A stretch of DNA of 64,000 nucleotides from Anaeramoeba flamelloides (GCA_027625915.1 JANTQA010000033.1:9362001-9426000); one strand, 5' to 3'; numbered from the stretch's first letter, positions 12,101 through 24,876 are shown. The notes: a model not told the origin generated them from the letters alone. Made by a program: numbers and translations.

Positions 12101-12638
12101 AGTTTTTTTTACGTTTTTTTGAGATCCAAAAAAGATTTTTTAAATTCAACTAAAGACTATTTATAAATCATATCAACAATTTCAAAGGTTTTTTAAAATG
12201 TTTAGAACTTACTCTAGAAAAACTTTGTTATCATAAATATCATATTATATTTCAATACATCGTGATCTTCAAATCCTAGTTACACTGTTTAAATGTTTTT
12301 TCATATATTTAAAATCAACATATTGCTCAAATATATTCAAAAAATTATCGATCTACGGTATATTTTACATTTCTTAGAGATCCTGAACAATTTTGGATTA
12401 TCATAAAAACATTAATTTGAAATTCAATTAAATTACACTTTAATAATATTATTAAAAATAAATGGAATTCCATCTCCAAAAGATTTCCCTTTCGTCAAAA
12501 TAAACCAGTTTAAAAAAAGTTTTGTAAATAACTCTAAAAAAGTTTATCTTATAAATTTAGACAAATATAATTTTTTATCGAAAATAGTAAACAATTCCAG
12601 TCCTATTTTATCATCTATCTTTGACAAACCAACCAATC

Positions 12639-12669
<31 letters not shown>

Positions 12670-15600
12670 ACACAATTAATTATTCAATAATTTTTATTTT
12701 CAGGTTTCCCAATCTTAAGAAATGAAAAAAAAAAAAAACAACCAATAACAATTTTGGTTTTACAAATTTTACATTCAAGATCCAAATTTATTCATAATTT
12801 TGCCTGTCTTAAAACAAATTTGAATTGTAAATTATGTTCTTTGGTTTTCCCCATTTAATTACTTTAAAACTCACAAAAATAACAACATTAAAAAAAACAC
12901 CCTTTACTTTTAAAAATCTAACATTAAAAACTAAATAAAAAAAAAAAAAGATAATTTCATTTTTTTCCCACTCATTAACTAACAAACATAAATTTTTTAA
13001 AACACTTCCTATTCTAACCTATACACAAACCACCATCATTAATTTAGGATTAATAAATATACAATAAAAAGTTCAAAATATTCGGAAAATTTAAAAATTA
13101 CAGCCTGTGAAATACTTTTTTTATATACAAGTAGACAACTTTTTTCAAATTATTATGGAGATATCTGCAGATACACAATTGAACGTTATATTACTCTTTG
13201 TATTACACAATTAAATCGATTGGATGATTTAATTACAACATCGACAATTGAAGATAACCAAGTATTAAACATTTCAAGACAAATCAAATATTATGGAAAA
13301 TTATTAACATCTTTATGTACAAAATCATTTCCACTAATTGGTGAATATTTTATAGAAAAATTTGAGCAAAAAACCCTTAATTATGAATTACTGAAAAAAA
13401 AATTTCGATACATTACTTTTAATTTAAATAATAATAAAACAATCAAGGAAAGTATAACCTTTTTACATCTTTTGAAAGAAAAAAATCAAACCAGTAAAAA
13501 ATCAAATAGGAAATATTTTTTAAGCTATTTAAGTTTGATATTATTTCAAACTATAAATCACAATTTAAAAATGTTAACAAAGAATAAGAATAAAGAAGAA
13601 GACAATGGGAACAAAACCAAAAAAGAACAAGAAATTGGAAAAGAAAAAGAAAAAGAAAATAAAGTAGAAAACAAAAAAACAAAGGAAAGTTTAAAAAATT
13701 GGAATAATGAAATGATCGACTTATATAATCTAGGTAAAAAGTTAATTAAAAAGCAAAAATATAAAATTTCAGCATCAAGATTATTGACTGGTTCACTTTG
13801 CTTAAGTGGGGAAGAATTTTTTGAAAAAGAATATTCAAACTGTTTGGCAACAAATATAAATTTAATTCGAAATAAATCGACAAAAGAAATAGGATTAGAA
13901 TGTATTATTATTTTTCTAAAAAAATTTTTAAGTACTTCTGTAAATTACCAAAATAAAATGAATAAAATTAAACACATTATCCAGAATTTGTATAATATAA
14001 AAAAGAAATCTGACTTCAATTCAAAGAAAATTAATGGATTTTATTTACATATTATATTAATAATTTCAGAATTTAATATAGAATATGTAATCAATGATAT
14101 CTTGTTTGGATTACTTAAAAGGGAAAAGATGCGTTTTGAAAAGATATCCTTAGGTATTAAAATATTTAGCAGAATCTGGAATAAATATAGCAAAAACTTA
14201 ATTAATAAAAAAGAAGTAAAAAAGAATGAACAGATCAGAGTTTTGGAAAATTATTTACAAAAGTTTGAAAATTTATTAAAAGAGAATATTGTTAATGCCC
14301 ATCACCAAATTGGTAATACAAGTTGGTTTACTGAAAAGAAGATCATTGTAGATAATTTAAATAATGAAATTCCACACCACATTATTTTCCTCATAAGTGT
14401 CGTGAAAAGCATTCCTGTTTTATTACCATTCCCAAATACATTGATACCGATTTTAATCAAATACACCCTGTCTCAAGATCAAGATTTAGCCTTAGAATCT
14501 TTCCATGCCCTGTTAAGAATAATGGAACAACAAGAATCGTTAAGAATTTTTATAATTAATGAATTTTGTGATTTTATTTTAAATATACCATATAATTTTG
14601 AAGGTTTAATTGAATTTTCTTTAAACGAATATAATCAATTATTAACAAAGTGGATTGATGAATTAAACAAGAGAAAGAGGAAAAAAAGACATTTCAAGAA
14701 AATAATTTCAATAACAGAAAAAATTCGAATTAATGAAGAAAAGAAAAACTTTTATAATGCATTTAACATTGAGAATTTAGAATCTTTACCAATTCTAATG
14801 TTAAGTTATTTAAATTTAAATATCAGAAATCATGCATTTCATAATTTAGAATTGTTAAATAACTTGGATAAATTGATATTGACCAATTTTACTATTCCAA
14901 CTAAAAATAACTTAAATGATAAACGAAATACTAATAATAATATTGATGAAAAAAATAAAAGAATTATTGATATATTTTCATCAAATTCAAATTATTTACT
15001 TGAAATATCAAATAATCAAATAATATTTTTAAATAAAGTATTAACAATTGAAGAATTAATACAACAACAGCAACATTATTTCAACAGATATGATCATGAT
15101 CGAAATCATAATAACCTAAACAACAGCAAAAAAAATAACCAAGAATTGAATTTCAAATTAAAGGATGATCAAATACTAGACAAATTTAGAGAATTATTAA
15201 CAATTAATACTAATTATGAATCAGAATTACAATGGCTATTTATTTATACAGAAATAATGAAAAAAGTTTCTGAAATATTCCCAAAAACTTGTAAATTGGT
15301 ATTTGGATATATTATCAAAAGAATTGAAACCTTTGATACTTTAAAACTTCCAAATAATGAAAACACGATAAAAAATTTTGATAATTATAAAAAAAAAATT
15401 TATCAATGGAGAAATTTCACTTCCCTTGCTACAAGTTGCTGCATTTTAAAGAAATCGAATAAAGTTAGATTACAACAATTAATTAAAGATCTTATTAGTA
15501 ACCTACAAAAAGATTCCAAAATAATTAAAAAATGTTCAATAATTTCTTTGTCCAGATGCAATTTTAACTGTTTTAAAATATTAAATAAGCGTTTAAAAGA

Positions 15601-18600
15601 TTATAGAGAGAAGTTTATTAAAAAAGAACTAAAAAATAAAAACATTTTACTAAATAATAAAAAACTCAATTCAATAACAATTATTTATCGATTATTTTTT
15701 GATTTTGTTTCTGAAAAAGTATTTGACAATAACGAAATTATTAGACTTGAAACTTATTCTCATATCCAAGAAATGATTAATTATTTATCAAATAAAAAAA
15801 TTGAAATCGGTTATGATTTTATAAAAATTAGATATAATTTATTATTGTTATTTCGAAAATTTATCATTTTCAATAATCATAATTATGAATTAACTAATTT
15901 GGAAAAGGAAAAATATTTTTTCATTTTGAAAAAATGGGCAGCAATAGAAAAAAAAAGTCAAGCAAAACAAACCCTTTTAAAAAGGGAAATATACATATAT
16001 TTACTCGAAAATTCTAATCAAAATATTCACAATACAAATCAAATATTAAAACAAAGATTAAATAATACATTGGAATTAACACAGTTTTTATCTTTACAAT
16101 CAATTTCAGAATTATTAAAAGGGAAAATTTTAATTTATACAAATAATTTTCATAATAATAATGACCAAAGTAACATAATTAATAATAATAATGATAATGA
16201 TGATGAACATGAAAAATTAAAAGAAAAGGGAGAAAAAAAAGTCAACCATTTATCTGATGAAAAAAATAACCATAGGAAAAATGATATCCACCAACAAGAA
16301 GAAATTGAAAATGAAAGCAATAATAATAATAATAATAATTTGGATGATGTTTCCACTGATAAAAAACATAAAAACAAAAAGAAAAAAAAATCAATAAATA
16401 GTGAAAATACCTTTAATGCCGAAAATATCTTTAATTGGATATTAAACTTGCTTAGTCTAAAAAATAATGAGTTTCAAATAATTAAATATAATATTATTAA
16501 TAATTTTTTTTTGAATAATGAAGAACAATTAATTGAACAATATTTAAATTATAGTTATTCTACAAAAAAAAATATTAATCAAATTTTTGTTTTAACAATA
16601 TGCCAATCAATAATAAAATCAAAAATTATGTTAGAAAGTGGTAAATTTATTAACTTTTTAATTTATAATTTAAATTCACAAAATAAAATTATAAGGATCA
16701 AAATATTACAAATTTGGAATAATTCAATAAAACATTTATTTCAAAATCAAACAATTAAAGACTTACCAACATTAAACCCAGGTGAGTCATTAACCCCTGA
16801 AAGGATCAACGAAGAACAACATAAAATGACTTTAATATTATCAAAATATAGAAAAGACTTGAATTATCAATTTTTTAATGAAGCGATGCTCAGATATTGG
16901 CAATTTGAAAAGAAATTTGAGATATTGAATGGCATCACTAACAATCATAATAATTGTGATTATAAAGAGCTATATGTTGAAATAAAAAAAAATCAAAAGA
17001 ACATTTTACAATATTTAATACCCTGGATAAACCAATTTCAATATATCAAAAATGATCACCTTATGAAAAAACAATTTAATAATGTTTTTGCAAATTTATT
17101 AAAAATAAGTTTAAAAAACGAAAATAAAATAAATTTAAATTTAATTAATCAACTTTGGGGCACATTTTCCACAACAAAAAAGAATTTATTTGAAATAATT
17201 AAAATATTATTAGCATGCGGAATTGGTAAAATCCAAATAACATATTTAAATATTTGTAAACGAATAATACATTATTTACAAAGTATTTCAAAGTCTGATA
17301 TATTATTGATTTTATTAAATTCAGACTTTTTACAATCATTTAATTTAATTGACGAAAAAAAGAATTTAAAAGAAATCAAAAAATTAACAATTAAAACCAT
17401 TGATACAATAAACAATAAAGGACTAGAAACAATAATACAACAACAAAGCGATTCTTCTAAGATACCCTCCTTTAATTTAATTTACAGAATTGATATTGTA
17501 ATAATTATGGTCTCAGAATTAATTAGAAACATTTCAAAGAAAATAATCATTTCGAACTTATATTTATTATTGCATATATCAATTTTAGGTTTGGATCATT
17601 CCCAAATTTATGTTCAAAATCATGCAAAATTATTACTATCAAATTTATTTATTAAATTAATTTTAAATAATAAAAAGATTAAAAAGAAAAAACTAGAATC
17701 AAATTTAATAAAAACTTTCAATAAACATTTTAGAAACAACGAAGAACAAATTTGGGAATCAGAGTTTATCAATAAAAACAATTTTATTTTAGAATCAGAA
17801 AAAAAAATCATTTCCATAATTCATTTATTATTAGATCTTTTTATAATAGTTGATCCACAATTGAAAAATAAATGGATTAAAGAAAGTTTTAATTGGATAA
17901 TTTGGAAGGATGAAATTTTTCAAGATAAAAAGCATATGTATATTATTTCTCGATGTAATCAAATATTCAGAACATTAGTAAAAAAAAAAAAACTAAATAT
18001 TAATAATCAAAAAATTATTAATAAATATGAAAGCCTTAATGAGGACGATATGCTTTTTAGCTACCCAGTAACTGGTATTTGGGATAAGAATGAAGATAGT
18101 AAGATTGATAACAGTAGTTATAGAAAAAATAATTTGAACAATAAACAAAACAGGATACTTGAATATCAAATAAAAGAAATTATGCATAATATTTATAATA
18201 TATTATGCAAGGTACAAAAGAAAAGACCAGACTTCACATCGATAATGGTTGAAAATTTAAAAACTCTAAAACAACTAATTAAATCAATCGACTCTTTAAT
18301 AAACATTCCAGAATTGTTTTGGTTTTTGGTTTTTTTATTAAAGGCTAAAAATATAAATTTATACACTTTAAATTTAAAATTAATTTATTTAATAATATTA
18401 AAACATTTTAATAAAAAGTTTATTGAAAAATTGATGCAAGTAAAACCAAAAATTATCAATACACAAAAGAAATTAAAAAAAAAAATAACATTGGATTTAC
18501 AAAGTTTAATTTTAAAAGGCTTTAAATTCAAACAAACATATATTTTAACATGTAAAATATTAAATAATTTTCTATTATTACCAAAATACGATCTATTAAT

Positions 18601-20758
18601 TAAGAGTAAAAAAACCTATGTTTTAAACATAATTGCCTTATTACCTCTTCTATTAGAAAACTTCCTATTGATAAACAGCGATAACAAAAACACAAAGAAA
18701 AGGAAAGTGGAAATAATCAAAACATTGAAATTAAAAAAAATCCAAATTTTTGGGAAACAGGTTCATAGTTCATTAAGTAAAGATAATAACAATGATATTC
18801 AAGAAAAGAAAAAATTAATTATAGAAATATTAAATAATTTAATCAAACAATTAAAAACATTAAAATCTACTAATTTACGTAAAATTTTTTCCAAATTAAA
18901 AAAACACAAATATGAAACAATTGAAACTTTTCTTGACCATTTTAAAAAAAAATTTAACACGATAAAAACGAAAAAATTAAAATATTTAATATTTAATTTT
19001 TTAATTGATATGATTGCAAACGGTATTCCAGATAAAAATTTTTATTATTTAATAATATTAAAATCACTTTTTACTGATGGCAAGTTAAATATAAATAATT
19101 TTAAAAAAACAAAAATATCCTTAGAAAAAATTATAAATCAACTAGGTAATAAAAATTCTAAAATAATCACACAAATCTTCCATTCATTAATACAGCAGTC
19201 AAAATTGGACCCCAAAAAAATATTGGTGTATAATTCGCAAATTAAGAAAGATGGGAATAACGTCATTAATTACTTAAAAGATTTCAAAAAAATACATCCT
19301 TTATGGATTGGAATAACTTCAATGCCACAATTTATTAAGCAAGATAAATTATTGAATATGAGAAAAGAAATAGGAAAAAACATTGAAAAGATAAGTGTAG
19401 TAGAAAATGATAAATTTTTTTCCCACAATAAAAAACAAAATGAAAAATCACTGAATAAAAATGAAAAATCACTTAACAAAAATGAAAAATCCATGAACAA
19501 AAATGAAAAAGTCAAAAATAAAAATAACAAAAAACCACGTAAAGTAAAAATAATCAATAAAGATTCGTTATTTGACATTTTTTCATCTCATGACGATTTT
19601 AAAACTATAAAAGAAGAAAGGCTTGTTGTTGGTGGTGAGAAAGGGGAAGAAAAAATAGATCATTTTCAAAAAGTTGATCAACCTTATTCATTGTTCCCAA
19701 CAGATTTATTTAAAGAATCACATAATGAACAAAATGAATTAGAGGACTTAATTGGAGAACTTGAAGATGATCAAACTTCAGATAATAAACAAATAAATAA
19801 TAGTGATATCGAATTCTCTGGTCAAGATAAAAATTTCTATTCCCCAGCAACAGAAAAGTTTTTAAAGAATTTAAGTAAAAAAATTAATAAACAGCTAGAC
19901 TACAAAAGAAATAATACCGAGGATGCTAAGGAAGGTGATGAAGATGGAAAAGAAGAGGATTGGAAAGAAAAGGAAGATGATGAAGAAGATAATGATTACG
20001 AAGAAGAAGATGATGATGATGATGACAATGAAGATGAATTAGAAAAAATATTAACATCCATCGAAAATTCACAATCAAAAAATGATGAGGAAAAATTTGA
20101 AAATCAATTAGAACATCTCAAAGAACAATTAAAAAAACAAAATCAAAATTGGAGAGAAATCCGCCAAATTCAAAATTTTCAAAATGAATCAGATGCTTTA
20201 ACTATTATAAATTCTGCAAGCAAATTGATTAATATTTTTATTAAGCAATATTATTTTTTACAATTAGATGCTTCAAAATTATATAAACTAAAATATAAAC
20301 AAAAATTAAAATTTGAAAAAGTATTAAAAAATAGATTATTTATGAATTACAAATTTAGCCTATTATGGAAAACCAAAGGTGATAATCATTATAATGATTT
20401 GAATTCAGATTTAGAAAAAGTAAAATTAAATGAAAATAAAAAATTTTTTGATTTTTTAAAATTAAAATCCAAATTAATTTCGACGATCAATTCCAGTAAA
20501 AAAGAACATTTGAAGATTATTGAACAGTTTCTGAAAACTAGAAAACAAATCTATTCAAACCATTTAGAACAGGAAAATGAATTTATACAGTCCCTATTAC
20601 AGATACAATATAGTTTAAACATCATGTTTGAAAATTATTTGCAGTTAAAAAAGGTCCTTAAAGAAATTATTGGTAATAAAAATCCACAACTTGATGATTT
20701 TTATGAAAAAAATACGAAATTAAGTAATCAAAATCGATCTTGTTTTGAGAAATTGTAA
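9162..20758 (+). CDS. fry: Furry/Tao3/Mor2-family cell-polarity scaffold, two exons
   Basis: Furry-family proteins are giant HEAT/ARM-like scaffolds that work with NDR/LATS kinases and Mob proteins in cell shape and polarity. Exon 1 (9162-9475) gives 104 residues matching the family N-terminus: a QLIQKLFSHFIEF helix, then ICVALLKWR in the place of the family's LLRTLFDWR. Exon 2 (13048-20758) continues with the blocks that follow in Furry: an ILFLYTSRQLF helix, GKLLTSLCTKSFPLIGEYF, SRLLTGSLCLSGEEFFEKEY, and IPVLLPFPNTLIPILIKYT. Donor AA|GTAATT (phase 2) and acceptor TTTAG|G join in frame and give about 2,674 residues, usual for the family (about 2,200-3,000). The large remainder is helical-repeat-like and Lys/Asn-rich. 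It has four NEKSLNK-type repeats near residues 2235-2265 and an Asp/Glu run near 2400-2450, followed by a likely coiled coil. The first exon was assigned by homology and phase, not transcripts; the identity is more certain than the exact exon ends. Confidence 0.85.
11454..11680. mobile_element. TA-flanked MITE, copy B, inside the FRY intron
   Basis: A 227-bp copy of the family at 2120, 38785 and 59125. The left end follows TA and reads CTATTTGTTTCAAAATAAAT; the right end finishes CAATTAATAG, with its TA mutated to AA. Non-coding. Confidence 0.7.
12639..12664. repeat. (AT)n microsatellite
   Basis: Thirteen uninterrupted AT units in the FRY intron, about 380 bases before the acceptor. Confidence 0.9.
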
Positions 20759-20804
20759 ATAATAAGAAAAAGTTTTTTTTTTATATTTTTTTTTTTTTAT
20801 AAAA

Positions 20805-21411
20805 ATTATAATTCCAAATTTTTGACTCAGTTAAAACAGTTATAAGAATAATAAGACTGTATTTTTTTTTTCAATTTGGAAATAATTTTGATTTTTGAAA
20901 AATATAAAAATCATTTTTTTGTTTTTTCGTTTTTTGTTTTAACTTTATTTCTTTTTTTTAGATTTTTTGCTTTCATTTCGTTTTTTTTTTTTTTTTTCGT
21001 TTTTTGTTTTCATTTTATTTTCCCAATTACGTAAAATGTTATATTCTATTAAAAAATCTACCAAACAGTTCATTTATATCCCCTTAAAGTTGAGTACTTT
21101 GAAATAGAATAACTCAAATAAAATTAGTTGATGATCTCTTAACTTTTAATAGATCAATAATTGTTAAAAGAATTTCAACAAATTTAACAAGACATTTTTT
21201 TTTGTTATTCCATCTCCAACATTTTCTCTATTTTTTATTTTGATTAATAATTATTTATTTATTGTTTTTTGTGTTTATTTTGATGATAAATAATTGTTAC
21301 CATTTCAATTAATGGTTATGAGTTCTAATTTAGTATTTTCCATTTTGAATTGATTTTTTTTTTTTTCCAAAAAATCAAATTTTGGTATGTTAAAAATTTA
21401 GAATTGGGGAT
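20805..21411. mobile_element. Mariner-like remnant, copy 3
   Basis: The left end (ATTCCAAATTTTTGACTCAG) and the right end (AAAATTTAGAATTGGGGATT) are diverged inverted repeats of the family defined at 2594-3623. The first 90 bases also align with the left end of the copy at 23447. No transposase frame survives. It starts 46 bases after the FRY stop codon. Ends are approximate. Confidence 0.5.
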
Positions 21412-21790
21412 TAAATAAAATTTAATTTTTAGTTTTTGTAAATACAAAGAAACAATAAATCTAATTTGAGAAACTTTTTCTTTGAGTTACTTTATTTTGT
21501 AAAAAATATTTAATAATAATGATCTAATGATAATAGTGAAAATCGATTATTTGTGATGTTAATAAAATAACACACACACATAGAATAATATAAAATTTAC
21601 CACAAAAAATAAGTAAAAGTGAATTTGGAAATCGAAAAATATTTTTTTTTATTTTTTTTTATATTTGATTATCAGTTGAGATTCCATAACGATTGAAAGA
21701 AAATTTCCTATTTTTTTTTTGACCAGAACTGAATCACTTCAAAATTATATAAACAATGTAATTTTTTGATAAAATTAATTCAATTATAAT
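21412..21790. other. Gene-free stretch
   Basis: AT-rich sequence between the mariner remnant and the E2-like exon, presumably including the 3' untranslated region of the latter. A CA microsatellite of about five units lies near 21570. Nothing else was seen. Confidence 0.5.
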
Positions 21791-22003
21791 TCATTTATTT
21801 ATATCTAAAAGTTTTTTTTTTTTTTTTTTTGGAATTGCATGTTTTTGTGTCCATCTTCTAGCTTCGCGGTTAAATGCCTTTATATTTTGAAGATATAACA
21901 TTCCTACTTCTCGGTTGGTTGGTCTATCGAGATTTGCATAACATAAAAATGATGATAGAGAAAGTAAAACTTTAGATATTGTGAATACTTTTTGCCAATT
22001 AAT
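21791..22003 (-). CDS. Ubiquitin-conjugating enzyme (E2)-like last exon
   Basis: Read on the minus strand after a possible acceptor (AATAAATAG), the frame gives INWQKVFTISKVLLSLSSFL, then CYANLDRP and FNREARRWTQKHA. This follows the C-terminal third of UBC4/5-type E2s: WSPALTISKVLLSICSLL, the NPDDPL turn, and the last helix ending REWTQKYA. E2s carry ubiquitin as a thioester; the catalytic Cys lies upstream of this segment and is not seen. After QKHAIP the frame runs through a 19-base A tract (poly-Lys) and stops at TGA 21791-21793. No exon for the N-terminal core was found up to the ARM gene at 24877. A LINE inserted 98 bp upstream of this exon. It may be a gene with an undetected far exon or a broken fragment. 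It diverges from ordinary E2s at the NPDDP turn. Confidence 0.65.
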   Translation of the reverse strand: MNWQKVFTISKVLLSLSSFLCYANLDRPTNREVGMLYLQNIKAFNREARRWTQKHAIPKKKKKKLLDINK

Positions 22004-22101
22004 CTATTTATTGTTTTGTTTGAAATAAAAAAAGTCAAAAGAAAAATAATTTACAAAATTAAAAATTTCAGATAAATGTTTTGTAAAAAAGATATTTTTT
22101 T

Positions 22102-22777
22102 TTTATAAAACAGAATTTAAATTCGAAAATTTGGTAATATCAATCAATAAAAAGAAATTCAAATTCAAAAATAAATTAAAAGAATTATCTCTACCCTATC
22201 TGGAAAAATTAATAAAATTTAATCATAGAATAAACAATAAAATTAACTGGAAGTCGGAGAGTTTAAACCTTCTTAAAAAGGAAATTTATAATTATAATTA
22301 TAATGAGTTGTTGAATTCTACCAGTTGGAAGGTACAAAAATATTTCGCAATAATTAAAAACCAAAAAAATTTATTTATTAATCAAAGATATTTAAGTTAT
22401 CCATCAAGTTCAACAATTCTAAAATTCAGAACATTTACCAACTGCTTAAATAGATATTATTATGTAATAAATAAAAATTCAAATAAATTTTGTCCTTTAT
22501 GTTTAAAATATGAACATAAGGAAATAATAGAAAATATTGATCACTTTTTATGTGTATGTCCTTCCTATAAAAAAAGATAGATAAATTTTTTCTGAAAAAG
22601 TTAAAAGAATTAAATTTTAATGAAATAATTTTAAATTATGATAGCTTAAAATTATTTTCGTTAATTAATAATCGTGAAATCTATGATTTTACGCTTAAAT
22701 TTCTGAAAGGGAATTTAAGTAAAGGGCACTTAGAGTGTAATCTACACTTCCTCCCCAAAAAAAAAAAAAAAAAAAAA
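22102..22777 (+). mobile_element. 5'-truncated LINE with poly(A) tail and target duplication
   Basis: A 676-bp insertion carries the C-terminal end of a non-LTR retrotransposon protein. The frame is open from the 5' junction and ends in a CPLCLKYEH...IDHFLCVCP knuckle, a zinc-binding motif common after LINE reverse transcriptases. A one-base slip in an A run at about 22575 moves the last 60 or so residues into another frame. The element ends in 21 A (22757-22777). The 17-base duplication AAAAAAGATATTTTTTT lies at 22085-22101 and again at 22772-22788, the second overlapping the tail. An intact duplication suggests a fairly recent event. It lies just upstream of the E2-like exon on the opposite strand. 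Confidence 0.85.
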
Positions 22778-22825
22778 GATATTTTTTTAAATAGATTTAG
22801 ATTTTAAAAAAAATGAAAAGAAATG

Positions 22826-22916
22826 AATCATAATGATTTAATTTTAAACCAGAAAGTTTGGAATTATTTATATTAATTAATAACCTGAAAATATATGATT
22901 TTATAATTAAGGGAGT
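22826..22916 (+). mobile_element. Older LINE 3'-end fragment
   Basis: About 90 bases align with the last part of the LINE at 22102: shared blocks ATTTAATTTTAAA, TTAATTAATAA and ATATGATTTTA occur in the same order and orientation. It has no tail and no readable frame, so it predates the neighbouring insertion or derives from a related element. Confidence 0.5.
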
Positions 22917-23446
22917 AGTATTTTTTAAAAATATACTGAAAACTTTTCAAGATCTTAATAATTTTTTTTTGTAATTTATATTTAGACTTATGAAATAGGT
23001 TGAGTTAACCTCATTTAAACAATTTATTAATATGAGTCTCTTTTTGGAAATTCAAAATTTGTATGTTTCAATATAAAAGAAAAAAAGAAACCTAGTATTT
23101 TTAAGAACAATTAAGTTAATTCTTGTAATGAACAATATATTTTTTGTTTTCTGTTGGAAAGTATTGATTGAGAAAGAAAATTTTTTTATTTGGTTTCTTT
23201 TTCTTTGATTACTATTTCAATTAAAATCTCAGTCTTTAAGGAAGTAGCTACACCATAAGACATGATAAAAATTTTAGAGAGATGAGATAAGAATATTTTA
23301 TTTTAGTGGCGTGTGATCGTAGATTCTCTAAAAATTTTTTTAAAAAAATTATTTGTTATTTTTGTTTTTAGTAATGTAAAACAATAAAAAAAAAGAGAAT
23401 ATATTGATAAAATAGTTTTTTTTTTTTCATTTTTTTGATTAAAATA
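22917..23446. other. Gene-free stretch with a short dispersed repeat and a hairpin
   Basis: No gene recognised. It contains the dispersed repeat at 23108-23232. An inverted repeat is also present: AAAATTTTAGAGA near 23270 pairs with TCTCTAAAAATTTT near 23326, with a loop of about 45 bases that contains the locally GC-rich GTGGCGTGTGATCG. Confidence 0.45.
23108..23232 (+). repeat. Short dispersed repeat, copy 1
   Basis: About 125 bases beginning AATTAAGTTAATTCTTG and ending AATCTCAG recur in the same order at 35062-35189. The first part also resembles the right half of the TA-flanked MITE family, so these may be truncated relatives. Confidence 0.5.
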
Positions 23447-23982
23447 AATTTAATTCCATTAATTTGTGCTCAGTTTAAACCGTTGAAAGAATAACAATAA
23501 CATGATTTACATCCAATTGGGAAGTAATTTTAATTTAACAAACTATTTCATTTTTTGTCAATAAAGTCTTTTTTGTTTTAATTTCCTTTTTTCCAGTTAC
23601 GAAATCTGTTTCGTTTGATCTGGAATTTTTTTTACAATGGTTGATAGAAGGTTTGTGTTGAGTTTCTTAAATTGAAAAACCCACATACAGTTGGTCCATG
23701 GTATCTTATCATTTGATCGATCAACCATTGTTGGAGTAATTTTAACAAATCTACCAATACAAATTTTTTGTTCAAACTCCTTTTCCTTATTTTGGAAACA
23801 CCAATTTTGATTTTCTGTTTTATATTGTTTTCTTTTATTTGGATGAAAATGATTAATTATAAAACCATGAATACTATGCTACTTAAATGTGCTTTTATAT
23901 TACGTTTGGAAAAATATAATAAATTGGGTTTTTGTTTTCCTATTTTTGATTTTAGATGTGTCCAAATTTTTGGAATGGGGTT
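23447..23982 (-). mobile_element. Mariner-like remnant, copy 2 (internally deleted)
   Basis: TA-flanked (23445-23446 and 23983-23984), 536 bp. The left end AATTTAATTCC and right end GGAATGGGGTT are inverted repeats of the family at 2594-3623. On the minus strand, about 23880-23590 gives a frame including GRFVKITPT and later IVKKIPDQTKQIS. This resembles the Tc1/mariner helix-turn-helix linker (GRPRKITPR...) and the following helix. It retains the N-terminal part that copy 1 has lost, while the catalytic part is missing. Confidence 0.6.
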
Positions 23983-24876
23983 TAATTATTTTTTTTTGTG
24001 AGAAGATAATTTCAGATTCTTTGAAGAAAACTTAGAACTATTTTGTGATTTAAACTTTGATAGAATATAATCGTATTCACTTCTCCAATTCCACCAAACC
24101 CAACCATTTGAAATCCTAACAAGTACTGTTTTGACTTAATTATTATTTTTTTGGAATTCTTCTAGTTATTTAAGTCCCATTTATGTTTTCTTTTATGATT
24201 TTCTCAATTGTAATGTTGTTGTTCATTTTAAACAAAATCCATTAATTCGAAATGTAACTGATAAAAAATATTTCTAATTTTTTATGTTGAAATGATTTAA
24301 AAAAATTCAAAAATGATGAAAAATTAAAAAATGAAAAAATTAAATCCCACAATAGAATGTTGAGATAAGGATAAAAGATAAGTTATTCAGCATTCAAAAC
24401 ACTATTTTAAGTAATTCAACTCAACATTCTATTCTGGCAATTTCTTTGAGACTTTTAAAATAAAATTGAAAAAATCTAATGAATGAAGTACTTTAAAGAA
24501 TAAAAATCAACGAGTTACAACCAAAGTAGAAAATGTTATTTTCTGATCCTCTATAATTACAAAAAAGTGAAAAATTACCTTTACCGTGTCTACTCCCTTA
24601 AATAACAAAAAATCTAACCAATAAAACATACTTTTCTTTGCTCAATTTCACTGAATAATTCTTGTCAGACAAACAACTAATTATTTGTCCAAAGATGATT
24701 ACTTTTCATTAGTTTCAAAAAATAGGTAGATACAAAATACTGAATAAATTTCCCATTTAAATTAATAAGATGATTTAACGATGAAAATCATGATTTGTTA
24801 CAACTATTGAAGTAATTCATTTTTTTAATTTTTATAATTTTGAAACAAAAAACTTTTCTTTGCACAAATCTTTGAA
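23983..24876. other. Gene-free stretch upstream of the ARM gene
   Basis: AT-rich. The minus strand was inspected for missing exons of the E2-like gene and none was recognised. It presumably includes the promoter of the ARM-repeat gene. Confidence 0.45.

Larger units (their letters stand above)
9476..13047 (+). other. 3.57-kb intron of the FRY gene
   Basis: It begins GTAATT and ends TTTAG, and the joined frame is in phase. Introns in the other genes here that can be delimited well are 88-277 bp, so this one is unusually large. It contains MITE copy B (11454-11680) and a (TA)n run (12639-12664). No nested gene was recognised. Confidence 0.65.
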
